Of a DNA stretch of 5,425 bases, positions 1 to 5,425 are shown piece after piece; within the stretch, counting starts at the first letter, position 1; every line of letters begins with the position of its first letter. The notes under the pieces are model-generated. The model was not told the DNA's origin. It searched no databases and was given only the letters and a program-made list of their open reading frames with translations. The translations under genes and the position numbers were made by a program. Source of the DNA: Chloroflexota bacterium (GTDB lineage: Bacteria > Chloroflexota > Dehalococcoidia > UBA2979); assembly GCA_002701625.1 (NCBI GenBank), contig NZWK01000046.1, forward strand, positions 12,946 through 18,370, given 5' to 3'.

Positions 1-116
1 CCAGGTCGTTCGATTTTAGTGACAGTTGCGCCCATAAAACCTAAAGCTTGGGTACAAGACGTACCCGCCTCGTATTGGGTCATATCCAAAACTCTCATCG
101 ATTCAAGTGCACCCAT
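1..116 (-). CDS. CaiB/BaiF family III CoA-transferase, N-terminal fragment (cut by window edge)
   Basis: Only the first 38 codons are present; the gene continues beyond the left edge. The protein begins [18 protein letters not shown] and goes on with [19 protein letters not shown]. This matches the N-terminal Rossmann-like strand-helix-strand of family III CoA-transferases (formyl-CoA/oxalate, carnitine and succinyl-CoA transferases), whose consensus here is roughly VLD-x-(T/S)-x(3)-AG ... LGA-x-V-x-KIE-x-PG. Such enzymes move CoA between carboxylic acids in the cytoplasm through an aspartyl-CoA thioester. The catalytic Asp lies outside the window, so substrate cannot be called. In oxalate-type Frc enzymes I recall Gln just before the AG (VQAG); here it is Glu16 (YEAG). 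The ATG at 114-116 has a strong AGGAGG four bases upstream, so the start is secure. It lies downstream of the DinB-like gene on the same strand. Confidence 0.88.
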   Translation of the reverse strand, partial: MGALESMRVLDMTQYEAGTSCTQALGFMGATVTKIERP

Positions 117-120
117 AATT

Positions 121-126
121 CCTCCT
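121..126 (-). promoter_or_regulatory. Shine-Dalgarno of the CoA-transferase
   Basis: Read on the minus strand this is AGGAGG, a perfect core Shine-Dalgarno, followed by AATT and the ATG. The spacing is short (4 bases) but workable. It is the strongest ribosome binding site in the window and confirms that the partial frame at the left edge is a real gene start. Confidence 0.8.
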
Positions 127-145
127 ATATGTGAAAAGCCTTTGC

Positions 146-166
146 CCTCACGTGACCTTTGAGGTC
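146..166. promoter_or_regulatory. Overlapping palindromes upstream of the CoA-transferase, possible operator
   Basis: Three self-complementary elements overlap within 21 bases: TCACGTGA (148-155, perfect 8-base palindrome), GACCT-TTG-AGGTC (154-166, 5-base arms) and CCTCA/TGAGG (146-150 with 160-164). The last two share bases, so as RNA they would be alternative hairpins. No T-tract follows on the minus strand, so this does not look like an intrinsic terminator for the DinB-like gene. A protein-binding operator or leader structure for the CoA-transferase is possible. Function is inferred; only the symmetry is seen. Confidence 0.3.
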
Positions 167-205
167 GGCCCTAGTGTACTCGGATTGATGACTTTTTTAA
201 ATAAG

Positions 206-730
206 CTATATCGCTAATCCGCCTAGACCTACTAAACCTCGGGCATGCTCAATCTCACCGACATGCCTATAACCATGAGTTAAGCACATCCCAAACAATC
301 CCTGCCATAGAGACATTGGAGGAACTGGTTTTATAGTTACTTCTGTCGAATGGAGATCAGCGACATTAATACTCTGAAGATATGTATCCGTCGCAGCCCA
401 TACTTCTCTCTGGTACTCAAGCCAGCGAGAGGTATCCACCATTTGAACCGCCATGGCCTGCTCGTGGGTCATTCCAGTACCCTGGGCCGTTCTATGTAAA
501 CCGAATTCAGTATCAAAGCCACCATCAAGCCATGAGGTACTCTTTCCCTGTATCACAAATTGCACAATATTATCCTCTGTGCGTACATAGTGCCAGAGCG
601 AAAAAAAGGCACTTACACCGCCTTGCTCTGGCCAATAATTCCATTGCTCGAGGCTCATTTCCTGAACTGCTTTATCCAGCATTCCATGCATACTAGTCAG
701 CCCACTTCTAAGCACTTCTACTTCATTCAT
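206..730 (-). CDS. DinB-superfamily protein (putative metal-dependent, four-helix bundle)
   Basis: A 174-residue protein, the usual length for the DinB/YfiT-like superfamily, whose members are four-helix bundles that often bind a divalent metal through three histidines. Known members include thiol-dependent (bacillithiol or mycothiol) S-transferases and isomerases; many are uncharacterised. Visible signatures are H47 in LWHYVRTED (the conserved helix-2 His followed by R..ED) and a C-terminal helix with H152 and H156 in THGYRHVGEIEHARGL, followed by a Gly-rich end (GLVGLGG). All three expected metal ligands are therefore present. There is no signal peptide or membrane segment, so it should be cytoplasmic. 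The ATG at 728-730 has AGGAG seven bases upstream (738-742 on the minus strand). It is transcribed towards the CoA-transferase, 89 bases away, and divergently from the oxidoreductase. The substrate cannot be predicted. Confidence 0.87.
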   Translation of the reverse strand: MNEVEVLRSGLTSMHGMLDKAVQEMSLEQWNYWPEQGGVSAFFSLWHYVRTEDNIVQFVIQGKSTSWLDGGFDTEFGLHRTAQGTGMTHEQAMAVQMVDTSRWLEYQREVWAATDTYLQSINVADLHSTEVTIKPVPPMSLWQGLFGMCLTHGYRHVGEIEHARGLVGLGGLAI

Positions 731-772
731 ATTTCAACTCCTAGCTTTGCAAGCCGTATTCACTCTGATCGT

Positions 773-801
773 TTTATCTAATACCTACCATTAGTTTTGA
801 A
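773..801 (-). promoter_or_regulatory. Candidate sigma-70-type promoter for the DinB-like gene
   Basis: On the minus strand, TTCAAA (796-801) and GATAAA (773-778) are separated by exactly 17 bases. Each matches four of six bases of the -35 (TTGACA) and -10 (TATAAT) consensus. Transcription would start near 766, giving a leader of about 36 bases that includes the AGGAG at 738-742. The placement is sensible but the hexamers are weak, so this is a tentative reading. Confidence 0.3.
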
Positions 802-862
802 AGAATAACGCACGACGCTACTGTTGGCATTTAATGTCGCATACACACTGTTACGCCTCGTT

Positions 863-875
863 GAGATATCATCTC
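863..875. promoter_or_regulatory. Small inverted repeat before the oxidoreductase ribosome binding site
   Basis: GAGAT-ATC-ATCTC forms 5-base arms around a 3-base centre, extendable by two G-U pairs in RNA (861/862 with 876/877). It ends 7 bases before the Shine-Dalgarno of the oxidoreductase. It could be an operator half-site pair in the divergent promoter region or a weak leader hairpin. An arm of 5 bases can occur by chance. Confidence 0.2.
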
Positions 876-882
876 GGGGCAG

Positions 883-888
883 TGGAGG
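883..888 (+). promoter_or_regulatory. Shine-Dalgarno that sets the oxidoreductase start at 897
   Basis: TGGAGG ends eight bases before the ATG at 897-899, which is ideal spacing. The upstream in-frame ATG at 834 has no such site and would add 21 residues that do not resemble the family N-terminus, so this site decides the start. Confidence 0.75.
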
Positions 889-896
889 TTTATAGC

Positions 897-1946
897 ATGG
901 GTGAGACGATTCGAATAGGATTAATCGGCGCCGGCGGTAATACGCGAGTAAGACATCTTCCAGAATTTCAGAAGATTGCAGATGTGGAGATTGTGGCGAT
1001 AGCTAACAGAAGTAATGAAAGCGCGAGCGCGTTCGCAGCTGAATTTAACCTTGAAGTGGAAACCTCCGGAGACCCTTACCAGGTGATAGGCTCATCTGAC
1101 GTTGACGCAGTCTGCATCGGCACGTGGCCCAACAAACATAGAGAGTACACCATTGCAGCACTCGAAGCAGGAAAGCATGTGTTAGTTGAAGCCCGCATGG
1201 CAATGAATGCTTCAGAGGCTGCTGACATGCTTAAAAGTTCGGAAGCGCATCCTGACCTAGTGAGTCAGATCGTTCCTGCACCGATGGATTTCAAGTCTTG
1301 GCGAACAATAAAAAGGCTTGTCGACGAAGGTGAATCGGGTGAGCTTGGTACAGTCCGCGAAGTCCATATATCAGTACTAAACGGTCAAAACTTGGCACCT
1401 AGTCCCGAACTGCATTGGCGTGACCAGACTGAACTAAGTGGAATGAATATCATGATGTACGGAATCACGGTCGAGATGATTCATAGGTGGTTAGGCCCCA
1501 CAAAAGAATTAATCGCTGACGGTCAGACATTTATTTCCAAAAAATTGAACACCGATACAGGAGAGATGATTGAGGTCGATATCCCCGATAGCCTGTCGGT
1601 GGTTGCACGACAAAATAATGGAGCACGGGTCATCTATAACCTTTCAACCGTTGCAGGTACTCCTACATCACCGAACGGCGCCACTCTGTTCGGTTCCAAA
1701 GGCACATTAGCATGGTCATTTGCAGAAGATGCACTTAGTTTCGCCGCTCTGGGCGGCACTCCTAGTCCCTACCCACATGATGACCGATCAGTATTCGGCT
1801 GGCAGGTAGAATCTGATTTTGTGGAATCAATTCGTAGTAATGCCCCAGTAATACTGACGAATTTTCAGGACGGACTGGAATACATGAAAGTTGTTGAGGC
1901 CACATATCATGCCAGAACAGATGGTAAACGGGTAGTCATCAATTAA
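897..1946 (+). CDS. Gfo/Idh/MocA-family oxidoreductase with atypical active site
   Basis: A 349-residue cytoplasmic protein of typical family length. The N-terminal NAD(P)-binding Rossmann domain starts at once (RIGLIGAGG, residues 6-14, with the G-x-G-x-x-G-like turn). D/E at the end of strand 2 is replaced by AIANRS (35-40), and CIGTWPNKHREYTIAALEAGKHVL (73-96) is the classic family segment. The C-terminal alpha/beta domain ends with GWQVESDFVESI (301-312) and DGLEYMKVVEA (325-335), also classic. Known members oxidise or reduce sugars, inositols and similar polyols with NAD(P). Two catalytic motifs differ: the usual E-K-P after GKHVL is E-A-R (98-100), removing the conserved lysine, and the usual D-x-G-x-H-x-x-D helix reads MYGITVEMIH (187-196). 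It may be a distinct subfamily or non-catalytic; specificity is unknown. The start at 897 is chosen because of TGGAGG at 883-888 and because the Rossmann strand begins right after it. It converges with the small gene at 1959-2357. Confidence 0.9.
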   Translation: MGETIRIGLIGAGGNTRVRHLPEFQKIADVEIVAIANRSNESASAFAAEFNLEVETSGDPYQVIGSSDVDAVCIGTWPNKHREYTIAALEAGKHVLVEARMAMNASEAADMLKSSEAHPDLVSQIVPAPMDFKSWRTIKRLVDEGESGELGTVREVHISVLNGQNLAPSPELHWRDQTELSGMNIMMYGITVEMIHRWLGPTKELIADGQTFISKKLNTDTGEMIEVDIPDSLSVVARQNNGARVIYNLSTVAGTPTSPNGATLFGSKGTLAWSFAEDALSFAALGGTPSPYPHDDRSVFGWQVESDFVESIRSNAPVILTNFQDGLEYMKVVEATYHARTDGKRVVIN

Positions 1947-1949
1947 CAG

Positions 1950-1959
1950 AGCTGCAGCT
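1950..1959. repeat. 10-base perfect palindrome between convergent stop codons
   Basis: AGCTGCAGCT lies almost exactly between the TAA of the oxidoreductase (1944-1946) and the opposite-strand TAA of the small gene (1959-1961), sharing one base with the latter. It has no loop and no T-tract on either side, so it is not a standard intrinsic terminator. It may be chance or a compact bidirectional end signal. Confidence 0.3.
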
Positions 1960-2357
1960 TAACTGGTCTGCTCAAGCCGTAACGTAGCAATCCTAATTGC
2001 TTCATAGGCTAACGGAATATATTCGATATCAGGTAGATCAAGTGGTATGAGAGACTCTTCGCGCGTGCTCATCGGATCGGCACCAGCTGCAATTTGTTCG
2101 CTATCAAGACCAATCTGGAATTCATATAAGCCTCCGTCATTTCCCAGAATGACACAGCCTAAATCAGCAGCAATCATTTTGGGAGCATCAATTTCAATTC
2201 CATACGCAAAAAATGCTCCCGGATACGATGGGAAAGGATCGAATTTTTTAACTAACTCTTCCAATAACTCAGATAAACTTTCAGCGGTCCTCTGGAGAAG
2301 CACCTCGCTTGTTGCCTGTATTATTGACGTATCAGAACTGGAATTATTATCTGTCAT
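1959..2357 (-). CDS. Hypothetical protein, small and acidic
   Basis: I do not recognise this protein. From the ATG at 2355-2357 it is 132 residues; an in-frame TTG at 2382-2384 would add MQYIAIFKF before it. Neither start has a Shine-Dalgarno. The ATG is preferred because TATATT lies 7 bases before it, as expected for a leaderless message. The N-terminal part is Ser/Asp-rich (TDNNSSSDTS) and then an amphipathic helix rich in Leu and Glu (AESLSELLEELVKKF). The middle (YPGAFFAYGIEIDAP, then DLGCVILGNDGGLYEFQIGLD) looks like an antiparallel sheet, and the tail (EYIPLAYEAIRIATLRLEQ) like a closing helix. There is no signal peptide or membrane segment. This reads like a small soluble alpha/beta protein. 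Codon-level intactness over 132 codons, and filling the space between two other genes, support it being real. It is divergent from the pseudophosphatase gene and could be linked to it in regulation. Confidence 0.72.
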   Translation of the reverse strand: MTDNNSSSDTSIIQATSEVLLQRTAESLSELLEELVKKFDPFPSYPGAFFAYGIEIDAPKMIAADLGCVILGNDGGLYEFQIGLDSEQIAAGADPMSTREESLIPLDLPDIEYIPLAYEAIRIATLRLEQTS

Positions 2358-2364
2358 AAATTTA

Positions 2365-2370
2365 AATATA
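2365..2370 (-). promoter_or_regulatory. Possible -10 element giving a leaderless message
   Basis: Minus-strand TATATT (5 of 6 to TATAAT) ends 7 bases before the ATG at 2357, which would place the transcription start at or next to the start codon. No convincing -35 hexamer sits 16-18 bases upstream; TTGCTG is 20 bases away. AT-rich surroundings make a chance match likely. Confidence 0.22.
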
Positions 2371-2423
2371 GCTATGTATTGCAACTACTGCAGCAATACT
2401 TAGAAACAGGATCATTAAAAAAG

Positions 2424-2440
2424 AAGTGAGAGTGTCACTT
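2424..2440. promoter_or_regulatory. Inverted repeat over the start codon of the 635-aa gene
   Basis: AAGTGA-GAGTG-TCACTT is a perfect 6-base inverted repeat around a 5-base centre, in the short spacer between two divergent genes. Its right arm covers the first two bases of the proposed TTG start (2439-2441), and its left arm and loop cover the place where a Shine-Dalgarno would be. As DNA it could be an operator for a dimeric regulator; as RNA it would be a small hairpin hiding the translation start. The symmetry is seen; the role is inferred. Confidence 0.4.
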
Positions 2441-4346
2441 GACCCTTTGGATACAACAATTTCCTATCCTTTCCAACCAAGTGGAAAGAGATTCTGCAGT
2501 AATAATTCGAAAAGTCCCCGCCGCTAATAACGCAACAATAGTAGTTCTCGTGGAACCCTTAACCGCTGAAGCAATTACTCAGTCTGATGAAATAGCCCAA
2601 TTATTAATAACTGAACTGCAACAGTCGCTCATAGACCAAAATAGAAGTCGCACATTCGCAATTGAAACGGCGATCCAGAACATACAGCATCGCCTCACAA
2701 TCAACACGCAAAATAAAAGATTTGAAGATAAGCCAGTCGTCGCGATCGCCTGTATTGAAATTCTTGAAGATCAAGCAATTATTGGTCTTGTAGGTACTAC
2801 ACACTGTTTTCTTCGAGATGGCAATGAGTTATTTTCTCTAACAACTGATGGTCATGCGGCGACTGCTCCAATCGGTGCGACTAACACTCCCGCTGCCGTC
2901 CGCTTTTTCAACACCAACCTGAAAGATCAAGAACTAGTACTCACGACTTCCACCACCCGCTTTGATGAAACTCTCGAAGAAATCTTGACTACTAGAAATA
3001 GTGTAGAAACCACATGGGCAAATATAGTTGATTACGTACGAGAGATTCCACACGCTTCAGCTGTCTTCCTCACTTGGCAAAGTAATCAATCTGAACACAA
3101 GCAGGACTCACTCGAGAGGTCACCTAACGATTTTGTGACCACCGGCGAATTAACCTCCCCGTCAAAATTAATTAAGCTCAAAACCTTGTTCAGACGACCA
3201 ATTAGAAGCACCAAGAAAAACTGGAAGACTGTCTTTATCTCTCTCGTTGTTTTTATCGGATCATTACCTCTGCTTGCAAACATGTATGGTGCTGGTCGTA
3301 TCGACTTTTGGAATCAACATGACGACGTGATATTAGAAATTCAGACTTTCTCTAGGGAAGCGATAATTAATTCAGATAAATCAAATGCACTCGATGAAAC
3401 TGAATCATATTTAACTTCAGCACTCGTTCAGATTAGAACTGGGCTATCTATTACACCTAACAGTAAGGAACTTAGACAACTCGAAGACGAAGTCCGCCAG
3501 CGGCTCAATACACTAACGATTTCAGAGGAAGTGACCTCATTACAAACACTGACCACATTCAATACAGCTGACGACGTATCTAATCAAATGACAAGAGTTG
3601 TACTGGGTGGAGGACGACTTTGGTCCATCGATCAATCTAACGGTTGGATAGTCAGAAGCAACCCTGAAAAAACTGATTATTCAAATGTGATATACCGCCA
3701 AGGTGATACATATCAAGGAACACCTGCTGACAGCCCCCTCTCGATCACCTGGGATGAATTACGAGATCGGCTGATTATACTTGATACAAACGGCTCATTT
3801 TTCTCATATGAAGCTATCGAGGATGGATTACCACGACCACTTGGATTACCAAGAACTATGCCTGTTAACCAAATACTAGATATCGCAGCCTCAGAAAATT
3901 TACTATTAGCCGTTGATTCCGAGGGATTACTAAGTCTCTATAAATTAGACCGTAATGCCCTTCGGCCTAACAACGATATATTATATTCGAAGCCTATTCC
4001 TAATCTGGTATCAATTAATTTGGACGAATTCGGTAATCCGGTACTTCTTACGCGTACCGATCTAATATCTTTTCGGATCGAAAACGAAATACTTCTTAAA
4101 TCAAAACCCACTCCATCGATTAAATTAGCTACTGCACTCACTACTGATCCCAACCATATGTTCACATACGTCGGCGAACCAAAACAACGCCGTATCCTAG
4201 TAGTAAACACGGAACATACTCTCGTAGGAATATACCGGCACCCCGCGTTCGACAAAATTATAGACATAGCTTCTGATGATGAGGCCATATATTTACTTAC
4301 CAAATCTGAAATTCTCAGATTCCTAAAAACATTCGACCAAAAGTAA
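2439..4346 (+). CDS. Membrane protein: PP2C/PPM-like pseudophosphatase, one TM segment, beta-propeller-like C-terminus
   Basis: A 635-residue protein. Residues about 14-213 follow the PP2C/PPM order: VERDSAVII (15-23, like the R..NED motif), helix AIETAIQNIQHRL (75-87), VVAIACIEI then IIGLVGTTHCFLRDGNELFSLTTDGH (100-139, like the family's V-G-D-S ... L-T-x-D-H), then LKDQELVLTTSTT (161-173, like G-D-x-L-L-x-S-D-G) and ASAVFLTW (206-213, like D-N-x-T). The expected metal-binding aspartates are lost in V-G-T-T, T-S-T and A-S, and no D-G-x-G-G motif exists, so catalysis is unlikely. A basic stretch (RRPIRSTKKNWK, 252-263) precedes a membrane helix (about 264-282), which predicts a cytoplasmic N-terminus. 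Residues 296-370 are helical. Residues 384-632 hold repeated strand units (RLWSIDQSNGWIV, RLIILDTNGSFFSY, LLLAVDSEGLLSLY, EAIYLLTKSEILRF), suggesting a propeller outside the membrane. The TTG start is the only usable one preserving the ERD motif; GTG at 2481 is the alternative. Its ribosome binding site is weak. The gene is visibly AT-rich. Confidence 0.72.
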   Translation: MTLWIQQFPILSNQVERDSAVIIRKVPAANNATIVVLVEPLTAEAITQSDEIAQLLITELQQSLIDQNRSRTFAIETAIQNIQHRLTINTQNKRFEDKPVVAIACIEILEDQAIIGLVGTTHCFLRDGNELFSLTTDGHAATAPIGATNTPAAVRFFNTNLKDQELVLTTSTTRFDETLEEILTTRNSVETTWANIVDYVREIPHASAVFLTWQSNQSEHKQDSLERSPNDFVTTGELTSPSKLIKLKTLFRRPIRSTKKNWKTVFISLVVFIGSLPLLANMYGAGRIDFWNQHDDVILEIQTFSREAIINSDKSNALDETESYLTSALVQIRTGLSITPNSKELRQLEDEVRQRLNTLTISEEVTSLQTLTTFNTADDVSNQMTRVVLGGGRLWSIDQSNGWIVRSNPEKTDYSNVIYRQGDTYQGTPADSPLSITWDELRDRLIILDTNGSFFSYEAIEDGLPRPLGLPRTMPVNQILDIAASENLLLAVDSEGLLSLYKLDRNALRPNNDILYSKPIPNLVSINLDEFGNPVLLTRTDLISFRIENEILLKSKPTPSIKLATALTTDPNHMFTYVGEPKQRRILVVNTEHTLVGIYRHPAFDKIIDIASDDEAIYLLTKSEILRFLKTFDQK

Positions 4347-4353
4347 GTCTTCG

Positions 4354-5421
4354 TTATGTCAATGACCAGGTAATAGCCGTTGTCTGATCGCCATGGCTTT
4401 CCACTTCGCCTCGCCCCTCGAGATAGTGTAGATGAGCCAGAGTTTCGCCCAAAGCCATTCGCTTCTTAAAAATAGAAAATCCCTCAAATGGCTTGTTCCA
4501 AGTCACTCTTGATGAGATATCACTGGCAGATGCTCGCTTCGAACTACCAATTCCAGACATCACCTCAGCACATCTGTTTGCGTGATGTTGAATTAATTCG
4601 GAACACCGATCTGATAATTTAGGAATGAGCTTTTCATGTGCTGGCAAACCAACACTCGTTGTATATTCACCGATCTTTGCCAAAGACCCTAAAAATTCAG
4701 TCAATGGATCTCGACCACTGTGCTCATCATCAGGTGACATAGAGACATTTGGTGTAATCCGACCAAGCACATGGTCACCTGTGAGAATCAGGTCATGGTT
4801 TTGGACATAAACACAAAGATGACCCGGAGTATGTCCAGGTGTCCACACGGCCTGCAACGACCAATCTCCAATTTCTATTGAATCATTATCCTTAAGTAGT
4901 AAATCAGGACTAATCTTGCTGCTGAACCACGATCTGTCTCTATCGCCAGAATCTGCTGCACCAGTCTTTTTACTGAATCCCTCACCAGCAGCTAGAATCT
5001 CACTTTCTGATACTCCGTGTCGAATCATCCATAAGTTATTTTGTTGAACCCAATTTTCGCTGCCTCGACCATTGTCAGAATACCAATCAGCTTCGATATC
5101 AATCATCATTATCTTACAATCAGGCGCCAATTCCTTAATCCAGCCGGCCATTCCTAAATGGTCAGGATGGGCATGAGAGATCATAAGGCTATGTATATCT
5201 TCCATGCTGAAACCAAGTCCCTCAACCTGAGTCCTTAAGGCTTCCTGAGCCTTTGGGGTTCCATGCCCACTATCGAATAACGCTAAGCCGTCAGAAGTTC
5301 TAAACAAATAAGCAAACACCCAGGGAAGAGCATCTGAGGTCATGGGAGTCCGAAGTCTCCAGAGTCCATCAATAATTACTTCAGGTATCCATTTCGAGTC
5401 AGGCCACTCGTTGGTCGACAT
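4354..5421 (-). CDS. MBL-fold metallohydrolase with winged-helix-like C-terminal domain (LACTB2-like)
   Basis: A 355-residue cytoplasmic protein with all metallo-beta-lactamase-fold metal ligands: H83, H85, D87 and H88 in SHAHPDHLG, H197 in WTPGHTPGH, D216 in LTGDHVLG and H262 in LPAHE. Such proteins bind two metal ions and hydrolyse thioesters, lactones, phosphodiesters or related bonds. Residues about 112-183 form an extra segment between the second metal strand and the third motif (ENWVQQNNLWMIRHGVSESE and onward), as in several large MBL hydrolases. The last 45 or so residues (FKKRMALGETLAHLHYLEGRGEVES) fit the small winged-helix domain found after the MBL domain in LACTB2-like proteins. 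It may act on thioesters or nucleic acid; substrate is not predictable. The ATG at 5419-5421 is only four bases from the window edge, so its ribosome binding site cannot be seen and the true start may lie further upstream. The stop is 7 bases from that of the convergent 635-aa gene. Confidence 0.88.
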   Translation of the reverse strand: MSTNEWPDSKWIPEVIIDGLWRLRTPMTSDALPWVFAYLFRTSDGLALFDSGHGTPKAQEALRTQVEGLGFSMEDIHSLMISHAHPDHLGMAGWIKELAPDCKIMMIDIEADWYSDNGRGSENWVQQNNLWMIRHGVSESEILAAGEGFSKKTGAADSGDRDRSWFSSKISPDLLLKDNDSIEIGDWSLQAVWTPGHTPGHLCVYVQNHDLILTGDHVLGRITPNVSMSPDDEHSGRDPLTEFLGSLAKIGEYTTSVGLPAHEKLIPKLSDRCSELIQHHANRCAEVMSGIGSSKRASASDISSRVTWNKPFEGFSIFKKRMALGETLAHLHYLEGRGEVESHGDQTTAITWSLT

Positions 5422-5425
5422 TTGC

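Noticed and set aside
601..607. Run of seven A (seven T on the coding strand) in the DinB-like gene, possible slippage or frameshift site
   Set aside because: The frame is continuous through it and encodes the expected SAFFSLWHY segment, so no frameshift is needed.
382..696. Plus-strand open frame of 104 codons across the DinB-like gene
   Set aside because: It is antisense to a gene with clear DinB motifs, lacks a good ribosome binding site, and its protein has no recognisable pattern.
1..730. DinB-like gene and CoA-transferase as one tight operon
   Set aside because: They are co-directional, but the 89-base gap, strong separate ribosome binding site and palindromes leave independent control equally likely, so an operon is not claimed.
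863..877. Inverted repeat as an intrinsic terminator
   Set aside because: The arms are only five bases and no T-tract follows on either strand; it lies in a divergent promoter region.
834..896. Upstream in-frame extension of the oxidoreductase from ATG 834
   Set aside because: No Shine-Dalgarno precedes 834, the 21 extra residues do not fit the family, and a strong site at 883-888 supports ATG 897.
2047..2403. Plus-strand open frame of 118 codons over the small hypothetical gene
   Set aside because: It is a candidate on the opposite strand, but its protein is Ser/Pro/Cys-mixed without a folded-looking pattern, whereas the minus-strand protein has regular helix and strand segments and fits between convergent and divergent neighbours.
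2379..2407. TTGCAA as a -35 element for the 635-aa gene
   Set aside because: The hexamer 17 bases downstream (AGAAAC) is not a credible -10, and no other spacing gives one.
3938..4303. Minus-strand open frame of 121 codons inside the 635-aa gene
   Set aside because: It is antisense to the propeller region, which has clear strand repeats; the frame has no ribosome binding site or family resemblance.

Overview
The window is 5,425 bases of compact, moderately AT-rich bacterial DNA. It holds five complete or near-complete protein genes and the first 38 codons of a sixth. There are no RNA genes, insertion sequences, CRISPR arrays or gene-free stretches over 300 bases. The gene content (a CaiB/BaiF CoA-transferase, a DinB-fold protein, a divergent Gfo/Idh/MocA oxidoreductase, an MBL hydrolase, and a phosphatase-like/membrane/beta-propeller protein of a layout I associate with Chloroflexota) suggests an uncultured, possibly marine, Chloroflexota such as the SAR202 group. 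That placement is inferred from protein style and is not proven by the sequence.

Layout, left to right. Positions 1-730 carry two minus-strand genes in the same direction: a DinB-superfamily protein (730 to 206), then an 89-base gap with overlapping palindromes, then a family III CoA-transferase that runs off the left edge (116 to 1). A 166-base divergent promoter region (731-896) separates these from a plus-strand Gfo/Idh/MocA oxidoreductase (897-1946). That gene meets, tail to tail across 12 bases, a minus-strand gene for a small unrecognised protein (2357 to 1959). A short divergent spacer follows, and a 17-base inverted repeat in it lies over the likely TTG start of the largest gene (2439-4346, 635 aa). 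This protein has a cytoplasmic PP2C/PPM-like domain without most of its catalytic aspartates, one membrane segment, a helical linker and a probable extracytoplasmic beta-propeller. It in turn meets, tail to tail across 7 bases, an MBL-fold hydrolase with a winged-helix-like C-terminus (5421 to 4354).

Functionally the window looks like a patchwork, not one pathway. The CoA-transferase, oxidoreductase and MBL hydrolase fit the small-molecule catabolism typical of organic-matter degraders, but nothing ties them to a common substrate. The best candidates for undescribed biology are the membrane pseudophosphatase-propeller protein with its unusual start region, and the oxidoreductase whose usual catalytic lysine and histidine positions are replaced.
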